A stretch of 64,000 nt of DNA, taken from contig CANXME010002057.1 of the NCBI GenBank assembly GCA_948144175.1, positions 147,501-211,500 on the forward strand. Reading direction: 5' to 3'. The notes under the pieces were generated by a model, which had not been told where the DNA came from, did no database searches, and was given only the letters and a program-made list of their open reading frames with translations. Origin of the DNA: Closterium sp. NIES-65. Lineage: Eukaryota > Streptophyta > Zygnematophyceae > Desmidiales > Closteriaceae. A program made the position numbers and the translations under genes. Below are positions 25,001 to 37,796 of the stretch, piece after piece (positions within the stretch are counted from its first letter, which is position 1; every line of letters starts with the position of its first letter).

Positions 25001-28000
25001 GTAGACGATGTGCCGCGTGCCCCACTCCACATCCCACACAAATGCCTCCAAGTCGTATGGCAGCCCGTTTTGAATGGCCACAGGGGGCACGAAGGACAGA
25101 GTGAACTCCTCATACAGCCCGTTGCTCGCACTGTGTGCCAGAGGATCTGAGATCACCTGCAGACAGCAGTAAAACGGCCTCCTCACATCACTCGTACTGT
25201 CAAACTCCTCTAAGGAACCCACACCACTGCTCCTATCAAACTCATCCTCTCCTTCGTTTGCCATGCTCCCCCTCCTCACACTCCCAAGTTCACTCAGTCT
25301 CAGACTTCCCCCGCTGTCACTATGCCTCCGCGTCATGCTGCTGAAGCGGGTGAGCAGCTTGCTGCTGCTGCCGCCGCTGCTGCCTCTGCCCACGATTGGG
25401 GAGCGGGTGCCGTGGCTGAGAATGGGGAACTCGAGGAGGCCCTGCTGCTCCAGCAGGTGCTCTGGGTCCAACGCCACTACGTCCTTCTCTGCCCGCGCAA
25501 AGCCCTGCGAGGAGGAGGAGGAGACGGGGGAGGGAGGGAAGAGGGTGGGGGGGTTGGTTGGTTGGGAAATGACAAGACGGAAGTAAAAAGAAGAGGTGTG
25601 CTTGCTATCGCCTGCTCCAGCAGGTGCTCTGGATGCAGTGCTACCACGTCCTTCTCTGCCCGCGCAAAGCCCTGCCATGAGGTGTTTCAGGGGCGGTGTG
25701 GGGAGGGGAAAGAGAACGGTGAAGGGGAAGAGGGGGGAGGTGTTGGGTGAATGATGAGACGAAAGTGAAGAATGCAATGGATGCATATCAGATTACTCAG
25801 AGGTAAGTCGTGACTGCACCTAGAATCATGTCATCACGCACCTGGGAATGAGCCATGCTATTACAAAACCACGCATGAGACATGACATCATGCACCCATA
25901 CCCTCACGCACCCATGCCATCAAGCACCCATGTCATCACGCACCCATGCCATCGAGCTTCCATGCCATCATGCACCCATGTCATCACGCACCCACGCCAT
26001 CAAGCTTCCATGCCATCAAGCACCCATGCCATCAAGCACCCATGCCATCATGCACCCATGCCATCATGCACCCATGCCATCATGCACCCATGCCATCATG
26101 CACCCATGTGCAAACGCACCTCTGCCTGGGCCATGAGTTGACCGCCCAGAGCTGCAAAGATGGGCATGAAGATTTCATGCTCAGGATGTATGGGGCCTGC
26201 ACAGGGAAGGCACGCGGAAACAGATGGGTGTCCACACCACACATACGCGCGAGCCAGTAAGTCACCCAGGAACAGTAACAGACAGCCAGACAGCTAAAGG
26301 GAGGAGCACATTGTTACAGGGCACGATTCGATCAAAGCAAGGAGAGAAACAGGGAAGCACAACCAAGCCTATACGCATACAGCAGCAGCAGAATACTGTG
26401 CTATGAACGGCATTGGAAAAGCAGCGCTGCGGCAGCACACAGCGACCCACCAAGGGAAAACTTTTTGACTTGCGAGGAGGACTTAGCATTCTCCCCTCCA
26501 GTCTCTTTCGGGCTGGGCAGGAGCGCAAAGAAGACGAGTGGGACGTCGAGGTTGTTGCGGAGGTGCATGGTGGAGTGCACCGTGATGATCTTGGTGCGCG
26601 ACTTGAGCGTCACGTCAAACACCACCGGCAGCACCACTGTGCTCCCCTGGCAGCCGCAGGTCCATCACGTACTTGCCCACCTGGGCGCAGGGGGGCGGGG
26701 AAAGTGGGGAGGGGGGAAAGGGGGGAAGGGGGAGGTGCATGGTGGAGTGGACAGCGGCGGTCTTGGTGCGCGACTTAAGCGTGGCGTCAAACACCACCAG
26801 CAGCACCACTGTGCTCCCTGGTAGCCGCAGGTCCATCACGTACTTGCCCACCTGGGTGGGGAGGGGCGGGTAGAGGTAGGTTTTTGGTTAAGAGGCTAGG
26901 TTAAGAGCTCAGGCGTACCCCAATCTCTTTGCTTTATGAGGTGCAGGATCTAGTTAGGCTGAAAGGAAATTGGCAGAATGGACCCATGGGAGCAGCTCAC
27001 CTTGTCCATGACAATGTCGTTGATGGGCAGCCAGTCCCCCTTGAGGCCAGTTTAAGAGCTCACATGTACCCCAGTCTCTTTGCTTTTTGGGCAAACTTTA
27101 GGCTGAGAATAGGATGAGAGCAGCTCACCTTATCCATGACAATGTCGTTGATGGGCAGCCAGTCCCCCTTGAGTTTGACACAGATGGTGCGCGCGAGAAT
27201 CTTGCGCGTGTCCCTGAGAGTGACCACCTTCTGCACCGGCTGCACCTCCAGCACCTGCTCCTCGCCCTCCTCCATTGAGTATGTCTTAGACTTCTCCTCG
27301 TCCTTCTCTGCACACCAGAAACGCAGTGATCAATGTTCACTTGGCAACTGTGCGTCAGTGCCCATCGGGTCTGAATCATAGTGCGGATAAGACAAGAAAT
27401 GGCCACCCAGGCAGGGTTTGCAGCTGACACAGCACACACCAGTCCAGTAGTAGAGCGTGTGGCCTGAGAGGTTGACGATTCTGTAGCTCACCATTCCCAC
27501 CGCCACCTCCTGCAGTGACGCCTCCAGTGTCTGCTCGTGGATGGATGAGAGGGGTGGAGGCGGATTCAGATATATGATGGGGCGAGGGGGTGAGGGGATG
27601 CAGGGTTGAGGGGGTGAGGTTGTGAGGGGTCGAGCGGATGATGGGATGACGAGATGAGGGGATGCTGATGCAACAGGTAATGGTGTTACACTGGCCACGG
27701 TGCAGTGCAGTGGTGTTGTGGGGAGGAGGTGGCGCTGGTTAAGGGAACTGTGCGATATGTGAAGGGAGATGATGCCAGGTGGGGAACATGACATTGGATT
27801 GGCAGAGCACCACAGTTGGGCTTAGAAATTTTGCGTGGAGAAACATATAATTGAAACCAAAAATTGAATCATTTGCCAAGTTGGGTGGAGGGGTGCGACA
27901 GGTCGAACGCGGCAGCAGAGACATCTAATATGCAGACAGGTTCTGATGAATGAAGGGAGTGTACCTCTGCAAGGGTTCCTGACTTGGGGAAGTACTCACG

Positions 28001-31000
28001 TGCCCTCAGCATGCTCATTGCCTGGAGGAAGTCACATGAAGAGGAGGGAGGACAGAGGTTGTTGTGTATAGAAAACAATGCAACGAGCAATGCCAATACA
28101 CATTACTTTGTGCAGTTCCATAATCACTCATTTTCACTCAAAGTTATACCTCTAAAAACCAGCTCAGGTACCATGTCCAGGGAAAGGGGAAGGAGGGGAA
28201 AGGAAAGGGAGGGGAGGGGAAAGGGCGGGGAGGGGTAGGGGAGGGTGATCATGACAAGGCGGACGAAATAAGGAACGGAAACGACTGCATGTATAGCTCT
28301 CCCAACGCACGCAATGATGCTCATGAATAGATCTAGGTACCTTCCCTTCCCTCCCTTCCACAAACTCCCCCCACCCTGTTCCCCCCCAGCCAGCCTGATG
28401 TTATGTCTCACTCTAGTCATCCGCGCAGAGGTGGCAGGTGGAAGTGAGCCTCCATGAGCTGTTGAGGATGCTCCAGAACCCAACTGCAGCGTGGAGAAGA
28501 AACAGTGACGGGTAGGGGGAAGAAAGGCAGCGAGGGGCACGAAGAGAAGACAGTATGAAAACATGTCAAGGGCAGATGGAATGGAAGGTAGACCTAACCA
28601 CAACACATGGTAACAGATATAGACAGGGCCACTTGCACCAGACAGCCAAACACTCACATGCCACGTATGTACAGCACCCTTTGTACCAACCCAACCCAAT
28701 CCAATACCTCGTCACGGTCGCTTCCATGCAGGCTGCCCCCCGGCAGCACAAGCAGCGAGTTGGAGAGCAGCGTGTAGAAGTTAAGGGCGTCTCCCAGCGA
28801 GCGCAGCTGCATGGGCGTGAACGTGACGTTCAGCAGCTGGTGCGACTGCACCGCTATCGTCACGTGATTGCCCGTGGACTTCACATCGGCTCCCAGCTGC
28901 CATGCCTCCGTCATTGGCTCCATGATCTGCGGTGGAGGGATGTACGGGAGATGCATAGGCAGGGAGGGTGAGCAGGGGTGGAAGAGGAAGGATGGGTACG
29001 GAGAGAGACACAATAAGGAAGGAGGGCAAGAGGGGTGATGGGGAATGGAGGGAGGAAGGGGGTTCGGAGGGAGATGATGATAGGGACCAGCAGGGGGCGA
29101 TGCTAGAAAGGTGGCAAAAATCATAGGCGGTTGGAAAAAAAGCACCTCAAAGCCGGAGTTGAGGAAGTTGGAGAGGAGGGTGAGGGAGAGGCGGCAGGAG
29201 AGCAGCTCGGGCCCTCCATCGGTGAGGATCTGGCTGGTGGCGCTGAAGACGATGCCCTTCGCCACCAGCTCCAGCACTGACGTGGGATTGCCCATCCTGC
29301 ATGGGTGGGTCGAGAGAGGGGTGGTGTTGATGGTGGAGCGCAGGGGGATGGCGGGCCAAAAGAGCAGTTTGGTCCCTCCATCGGTGAGTGAGTATCTAGC
29401 TGGTGGCACTCAAGACGATGCCCTTCGCCACCAGCTCCAGCACTGACGTGGGGTTGCCCATCCTGCACGGCCGGACCACGAAAGCGGGTGTGAGGGGACG
29501 GAGAGGAAGGGGGGGAGGGGAGGTGGTTGGAGTTAAAGGCAATGCTCTTGCCTGCCAGCTCCAGCGCCGACGTGGGGTTGCCCATCCTGCATGGGTGGGA
29601 TGCAGGGAGGGATGGTATTGAGACGAGGTGTGGTGGTGATGGCGGAGCACAAGGGGATGGCAGGGCGAACGAGCAAGGCGTAAATGGGACTCAGGATTGA
29701 GAGCCAGTGCAAGAGTCTGCGTGCACAAGGAGTGAGAGCCGAGCACCAATATGTGAAAGACTAGCCATGGGAAATCACGGTTGCCTCAAAGCACAGCCTC
29801 TCCTCGTCCTCACCTGTCATCGATAAGAGCGACAAAGAGCTCGTGAATCTGGAGGCTTTACGGCCAGCTTGGCAGATGTCATTATCTGTGGGCCTCACAA
29901 CCCGGCCTCTCCTCCCCTCCCTCCTCCTCCTCACCTGTCGTCGATGAGAGAGACGAAGAGCTTGTGAATTTGAAGGTTGACGGCCAGCTTGGACGGCACA
30001 AAGGCAGGAGGCAGTGGGTCCCCATACAGGTCGAGATTCTGATGCAGCAGGTTGCCCTGGCTGCGCTTCAGGCGGATGCTGAGCGTTCGAAGGAACGAGC
30101 TTAGGACCACCAGATGCTGCTCGGGGTGAGAGCCAGGGAGTCAAACGGGTGAGTGAGAGGGTTGAAAAATGAAAATGGTGCAGCCATTCCGCCGAGTGAA
30201 GAACCGGATGCATAAGCCACGTGAGATGTATGTTCTGTTATAGAAAAGAAGCGAAAGAGGCGCTGTGGAGAAGGAAAAGGGACTCACAGAGAAAACAAAG
30301 TAAACAGGCAGACGGCCAGACTTGATGGCACTGCCGCTGGATTGCCCTCCGGTGGAGGAGGCAGAGAGAGCAGCAAGCAGACGGAGAAGGTGCAGATGAG
30401 GAGAGTGACGGGTGGAGATCAGGTGTGATGTGCAGCGACAGCAGGCTGGCTTGCCTATTGATGCACTTGGGAGAATGCTGGCTGAACAGCAGTTGAGCAG
30501 TGAATTCCCCAAGAACATCGTGAGGGGCAAAGTACTGAGACTGGTGAATGAACACGCTGCTGACGCGGATAAAGTCCACCAGGAGTTTGCTCTCCCGGTC
30601 CCCTCCTGCAAAATGCCCCACTCTTAAAGTCTGCCCTCTAATCTTGAGACCGTGGGAATTGAGCTCTGAGAGAAAGAGGTCCACATCGTCGCTCCACACT
30701 TGCAGCGCCGGCACCCACACTGGCTCCTCAAACGTGTTCCTTGCACTCTCAAACTGCCCGCTGCCACTACTGCCACTGCTGCCACTCCTGTCAAAGCCAC
30801 TGCCAGCAGGAGCAGCACCCCCAGCACCTACACTGCCGCTGCGTCGGCTGGCAGGGAGAGCCTCCGAAGCTTCGTAGAAGCGGTCAGACGGAGTGGAGGG
30901 AGTAGGCATGCGGGATTGGGGGGAGTGGAAGGCTGGAAAAGAGTCAGCAGTTATTGGTGATGGGGTGGCGAGAGGAGGGTTGGCATGAGGCGGGCTGGAG

Positions 31001-34000
31001 TGCTGGGAGCTGGAGGGAGGCGGGCAGACGTTGATGAGGCTCTCCTCTGGGACGGGCAGCAACAAATCAAAGTCCTGATGAGAGGTGGTGGAGGACGCAG
31101 GGATGGAGAGGTGGTGACGGGTGCAGGGAAAGAAGGGAACCAGTTAGCGCACATTTCTAAAACAAGGCACAGGCAGACAAGTAGGAAGCCCCTGAGGAAC
31201 GAACTTGCTGGCTCGGGACATAAAGGCATACATACTCAGGCTCTCATACAACCGTTGCTAGAAACGATTGTTTCAGTAGCATACATTCGTCCTGCTACTC
31301 ACGTGCAGCAGGATGTTGACCATGAGCCACGAATCCGGCTGCAGGCTGGCCGGCCCGAGCGCACACCCCGGCTTCTGAAAGTACCCTGCCACCACCTCCA
31401 GAAACTCCCACACGAGAGACAGGTCCGTGTAGAACGGCCAGACGATGCTGGTGCGCTCAAACACCACCTGCACGCCCGTCGTGCCCTCCTGCTTCATCAC
31501 CACGTTCACCAGAAACGACCTGTCCAGGTCGCACCCAAGGCCTTGTCCGGACTCGCCACCCATGAGGGTGGTGTATGGGCGGGTATGGTTGGGGGGTGTG
31601 GAGAGTCGGGTGGATGCGGAAGCTGAGGTGGGAGACGGCTTGGCTCGCGAGCTGCTGGTCTCGACGAGGGTCAGCTGGGGATTGGCAAAGGGGGCACCGG
31701 GAAAAGGGAGGTGAGGAGAGCAATGAAGAAACGAGAGGAGGAGAATAAGTGGAAAACTGGTTGTCTGAGAGTGGATGTGGGTGGAGTAGAGAGCTTGGTG
31801 ACTGGTAGGATGATGAGATGCATCAACTTGACAGAGGGAGTGTGCGAACCTCCGACTGCGAAAATTTGAGGAAGCGGTCGTCCACCAAGAGCAGGCGAAA
31901 CGCCTTGACTGTCACTTGCGAGAACTGGTGAGCAAGCCAGCCACAGAGGAGGTAGGCAGGGGATATAGGGGGAGCGGGGTGGGGATTAGTTGAGGAGGAA
32001 GAAGAGAAAGTAGAGTGGTCCAAAGGTGAAGGGGCAAGTGCGGGTCACATAAATGTAGGGGCAAGTTCGTATGGTCCAAAGGGGAAGGTGCAAGGTTGAG
32101 AGAGAAGGCAAGGCAAAAGAGTTTGGCTCGGTGTAACTGGAATATTGAAGGGAAAGGAGGTAGACTCTTACATCAGTAAAGTTGGAGTAGACAATGGTGA
32201 GGCGATGCGCTCTCAAGGACAAAAGGGGGTCGCCGAAGCTGGTTGGTTGAGGGTACACGGACGGGGGTAGTTGGTTGGTTGGTTGGCAATGATTCTAAAA
32301 AAAGGAACCTTGACTATTCAATATGAACAAACCAGATAGCATGCGTTGCAAGTAAAAACAGGGACACCATGAAGGATGCTTTCCGCACACGCACCCATTC
32401 TCAACCAGAGTGGCTGGGTGTTCCATCTCGGCATGGATGACAGCGCGGCCGAAGTCGAGCTGAATCTCCAAGTCGGGGGTGAGCCCTGCCAGGCTGACGC
32501 AGGGGTCCGGAGGAGCAGCCTCCCCACCCAAGGGCCGACCCACCTGCGGGTTGTGCACCTGGTCGTCTGATGGCGGGACGAGGGGAGGTAAGGTCGGCAT
32601 GGGCATGGGCATGGGCATGGGGCTCGGTGGAAAGTGACAAGAGCCAGGGTGATCCGAAATCAGCAGGTTGTACACCTGGTTGTCCGCCATGGGTTTGGGT
32701 GGCATGGCATGGAATGTAAGGTGGACTGTGGAACATGACAAGGCTCGAATAGATTGCTGCGAGAAGAAGAGAATATGTCCAGGTATGGATGAGTGGTATG
32801 GCTCACTGTGTAGAGTGCATGCACTACTACGGTATTAAATACCTGTGCATGCACATCGGTATTAACTACCCATGTTGTTCCTGCCTGCAGCAGTGTGCCA
32901 AAGCCCACCTGTGAAGGAGCAGCCCTCTGCGAGGTTCTGGAAGATGAGGGTCATGATGGCGTTGTACTGAGTGGGGCCCAGACGGATCTCCACCTGAGGC
33001 CAGTGCACGTGCACACGTGATGGGTTCGACTGGTGGGAAGAGGGGACAGACAGAGGGTAGGAGGGTGAAGTGTGGAGAGAATAGAGAAGACAGGATCGAA
33101 TGGTGAGAGCTTAGTGGTTGGCTGAAGGTGGAGTATTGATTTGAAGGACTTGGGGTGAGAAGAGGAAGAAAATGTGCTCCAATCAAATTAGTCGAATTGT
33201 ATAAGCATGACGATATGTCGTGGTAGTATCAGTGAAGTGAAGCACATCCCAATCCCAGACCACTCGAGGCGCACCTGCACGGAGATGAAGACACCACCCT
33301 CAGAGACGATGTTTCGCTCCACCTTGGGGGTGATGGTCTGTTGAGAGCAGGGACAAGCAGGCATGCCAGAGAATGCGGCGAGTGAGGGCACAGGGATGAG
33401 AAGGCAAGGATCAGAAGGTGGGGGAGGAGGCACAGATGGTAAGAAGAACAGATGCATACACAGGGCCTCTGCCCTGCCAAGAGAGAAGTTCACATCAACG
33501 CAGCTGGGCATTGATGCAGAGGGGCATCAATGCAAGCCTGGCATGTGTAGGTTGTGTGTCTCAACGCCATGCACCTATAACCTGGATGAGCAGCAACCAC
33601 ACATGAGCAGTACGCGGTTGCCTTGAAGAGATAACAATGGAGTGGCCATCACATTATCTGACCTTAGAAGGAGACCAGTAGGCCCCAAAGCGGGAGAGCT
33701 GAATGCCAATGGAGTCGGGGGAAGCGGGGGGGGAGCGGTCCAGAGCATCCACCAGCGGCTTCCAGAAGGAGGGGTCCCGCGGGCGGATGCCTGTTGCGAG
33801 TCTGCAGTGAGGTAACAAGGCGGGTTGATGGGAAAGAAAGAAAGAGTTGAAAATAATGCGTGTATGATGAGTGCATGGATTGGTGTAGTGCATTGCCATG
33901 GACGTACGCCGTATTGGCGTGGTGGGTGTTGGGCCAGAGACACAGAAGGGAAAACAAATGACTCTACCTGATTGCAGCAGTCAAAGTTCAAACCAAGCAT

Positions 34001-37000
34001 GCACCTGAGCAGTGTGTGCTGGGACAGGCGCTGAGAAGCCGGAGTGGGAACGATGAGGTTGATGGTCTCGACTCGCACATCCAGAGACTCCTCGCTCCAT
34101 GACGACCTGACATGGGGGAGATGGGATGGGTGGGTGGACAGGAGAGGAGACAGATGTGCCACGTGAGCTGTGCAGCACCATCTGGTTGAGACAAAGCAAT
34201 CAGAGCACCACACTAGAACGAAGCAGGCAAAGCACCCTTACACTGGAAGGCAGAGAGACAGGTCAGAGATGTGCAGAAACACCAGTGGAGGCGCATCACC
34301 TCCCTCTGAATCCCCAGCTGTTTTGCCCTCCCCTTTACCCTGCTTAAACCCCTCCCTCTTGCCATCCTGGCCCTTGGCTGAGACGCCGTCTTTTTTGGAT
34401 GGACCGGATGCCTGTCAGAAGATCAGCGCAAGCAAGAAGGGTGTCAGCTATGACATATCTGTGTTAGCACAATTGCCAGTGAGGTGGCAGCTGGTGTCCA
34501 GCAGATGCAATAACCTTGAACTAGGAATGCGTACAGCACACATTCGGGGTGAGGAGATGAGAACAAGTAACCTGGTTCAGGGTTCATGGTGCGGGAAAGG
34601 AGAAGTTATATTGTGGGCTGCGTGCGTACCTGGGGGGTTGAGAATATGGGGGCCATCCGCTCCACGAAGAGAGCAAAGTCGTTGAAGAAGCGGAAGATGG
34701 CCGTCATCCTCGTCTGCTGGCTCTCCACAAACACACACACCTGTCGGCTCACACAGGAGGGCCATTGGGTGGGTAGAGTTAGTGGTGGAGGGAGGGAAAA
34801 AATGCTGGGGCTTCACAGCAGAGGGTGCGCATGTTTGAGAGCAAATGACAGCGAGTGTGAGTACATAATTTGAGAACGGATACAGTCGATTGGGTACCTG
34901 GAATTGTGGTGGATTACCCTTGAACATTGATGTGATTGTTTAGTGCCTGAGGTCAGACCTACAGTATTGTACCATGCCACACCCTTCTGCCATACCTGAG
35001 GTTTGGCAGGTAGGTTCGGCCCTCGCTGCACCATGTTCTGCCGAACAACGAGGTTCAGGCTTGGAAGGTCTCCGTTGGGCTCAAAAATGTGAGCGTAGTG
35101 CCTGGCGACAAAGGTGAGGTGGATCAAATCTAGAGTTGGAAAAAAAATCCCAAGGATGGGCTTGCACCGAAGGAGGGATGGTTACAGACAAAAAATCAGT
35201 GAAGCAGTGGTGAAGCCTACACCTTGGATCGCCCCGAGATACAGAGAATGTGGTGTCGGACCGAATACATCGAACATCGGGGTACTGGGGCAGTGTGCTG
35301 GGTGGACTCACTTGGAGTTGGCGAGCATGTCAACCACATCCAGATCGCCCACTGTCAGGTCCACATCCACGGCATCTGGCTGCGAGGTCAAATCCACCTT
35401 CACCCTCTGCATGATGACGCTGCCAAAAGAAACTCCCCCAATGGACATGATCACCATTCCACATCCCAGCTCCGCCTGCAGCTTCCACACTTCACTCGTT
35501 GCATCGCTACCCGCTGCCTCTCCCTCCCCACTGCTTCCCTGCCAACCCCTCCTCCTCTCCCTCCAACCGCTCGTTGAATACACACGGCACCCTTCACCTC
35601 TCCCGTCCTTCTCTCCACCATCCCTGCTCCTTCCTCGTGTTCTCCTCTCACTCATGCCCTCCCAGGGCGCTCCATTAGGGTGCCATTCAGAACACGGACC
35701 CAGGATATCGAGGGGGCTATCATCCAGAGACACTCTATTTCCTTGCCTCTCATTATCCTCGTCAACATCCGTGCCTGCCTCGCTTCCGTCAACGGGCAGC
35801 TCTCCAATGCTCAACCGCTTCCCACCCCCAGTCCTCCGCACGCGAGGCCCGAACTCGGAACCATCTGCCATTCCATCCCCCACCTGCTTCCCAGACCACC
35901 TCTCCCCGCCTTGTGCCTCCTCCGTCTCATCTTCGCTTTCCACGCTGTCCTCTGCTGCATCTCTAAAAGACACACGCGACCGGCCAGACGAAGAAGTCGG
36001 GCGGCTGGAGGGTAAAGCAGTGGGTGTGGGCTCGCCCCACGAGTCCCTCTCCACTTCGCTGCTTCCAAAAGTCAGCATCTGGCGAGCTCGGGAATTTGAG
36101 GGACCCCGTGGAGCAGAGGTGGTTCCGAGAGATAGCGGCTTGAAGGTGAGTGAGGAAGGTGAGCACCGCGGATAGGTTATTGGTGTCACTGCAGCAGGAC
36201 ACGGATGGGTGGGTGGTGGTGTGGTAGAAAAATGGGTTGAACACGAGTGAGATGTAAGAGGGGATGGGTGAAGTGGCTGTGGAAAGGAGGAAGCAGCATC
36301 GTCTACAGCAGGAGGTTCAAGTAAGAGGGTTAAGATTGGCTGTTTAATGGGCGAAAAAAAGGGGCGTACCAGGAGAATGGGAGGAGGGCGACTTTCACAG
36401 CCACCTGGTGCAATGTTCCTGCCTCCTGCAGCTGAACAGCAACCTGCAGAGCACCAACCATGGCACGGCAATTCATCCGTGCACACAGAGGGCGAGTGCC
36501 ATGTCAATGGAGCCATTGCTCATGTCTATCAAGAAGCAAAACGAATACAACCAACATGCACTAACACAAATTTCCCTTATTCCCAGCACTGAGCTGCAGC
36601 CTACAGGCAATGAAGCCTGATGCACTGCACCTGAGCCTTGGCCCGCTGGAGCGACTCGTAGGCAGCAAATATGGCCTCATCGCTGCAACCCCTCGCCACC
36701 ACTGTCTGAAGGCGCCATCGGTAGAACACCTGGGTTTGACGTCAGAGGGGAAGGGTCAACAGTGAGGTTTAAGAGACTAGCAACAGCGCAGGGGTTGTTA
36801 ACAGTAGGATGCGGAAATGGTGGTCCGGATGGCGAAAGGAAAATTACAAATTGACATGCATGTGAGGTCGGATCAAACGAAGAAAACTATGTCCTGATCA
36901 TATGGCAAGCTGAGGTGGGTCCAGAAGAATTGGAACTGACCCGTGCCATCATGGCCTTGCCAGGTGGAAACAGTTCCCGCACCATCGCGATCTGCAAAGA

Positions 37001-37151
37001 AAAGGGAGGGAGGTGTTAGCGGATGGGGAGAGGAGGAAATGAGGGGAAGGATGCTGAAACGAAGGAGAAAGGGGAGAGGGAGCGTCAGAGAGGTAGAGAG
37101 AGGTGATATGTAAAGAGGGGGGTTAGGAGGGGTGGGTGGGGGAGGAGAGGG

Positions 37152-37241
<90 letters not shown>

Positions 37242-37345
37242 GTAGGGGACTTGGAATAGTTAGGATGCCGGTTTTCTGTTGAGCTTGTGCTTGTGTGTTT
37301 TGCACCTTCCGTTGTACCACCCCCCAAAGAAATGCAAGGACCATT

Positions 37346-37423
<78 letters not shown>

Positions 37424-37762
37424 AACTTACAGGAGGGAGGAATACGGCCACTGGAGAGTCCTCTGAGCAGCAATAGGAGAGATAACTGGATTGGGAGGAC
37501 AAAAGTGGTTATGGAGGGAGAGGGACATGGGAAGTGAGATTTGGAAGGACAAGATTCATGAGCTTACATGACGGATATGGCCAAACATGAAGCCCAAAAG
37601 GCAGGCGGAGTACATCTGTGGTGCTCTGACAACTACTTACCTTATCATTGTGCTGCTCTGCCTCCACTCGAATCTTGTCCAGCCTCACTCGGAACACCAC
37701 CACCACCGGCTCATGGCGCTGGCCTTCCACAGCTGAAGCAGAACCTCCAGCAGAAGAAGAAG

Positions 37763-37796
<34 letters not shown>

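Noticed and set aside
35114..36175. Plus-strand 353-codon ORF
   Set aside because: Antisense to a VPS13 exon with correct splice phase; Ser/Pro-rich with no motif.
37085..37502. Poly-Ser/Leu and poly-Arg/Glu ORFs
   Set aside because: Products of the two GA dinucleotide tracts.
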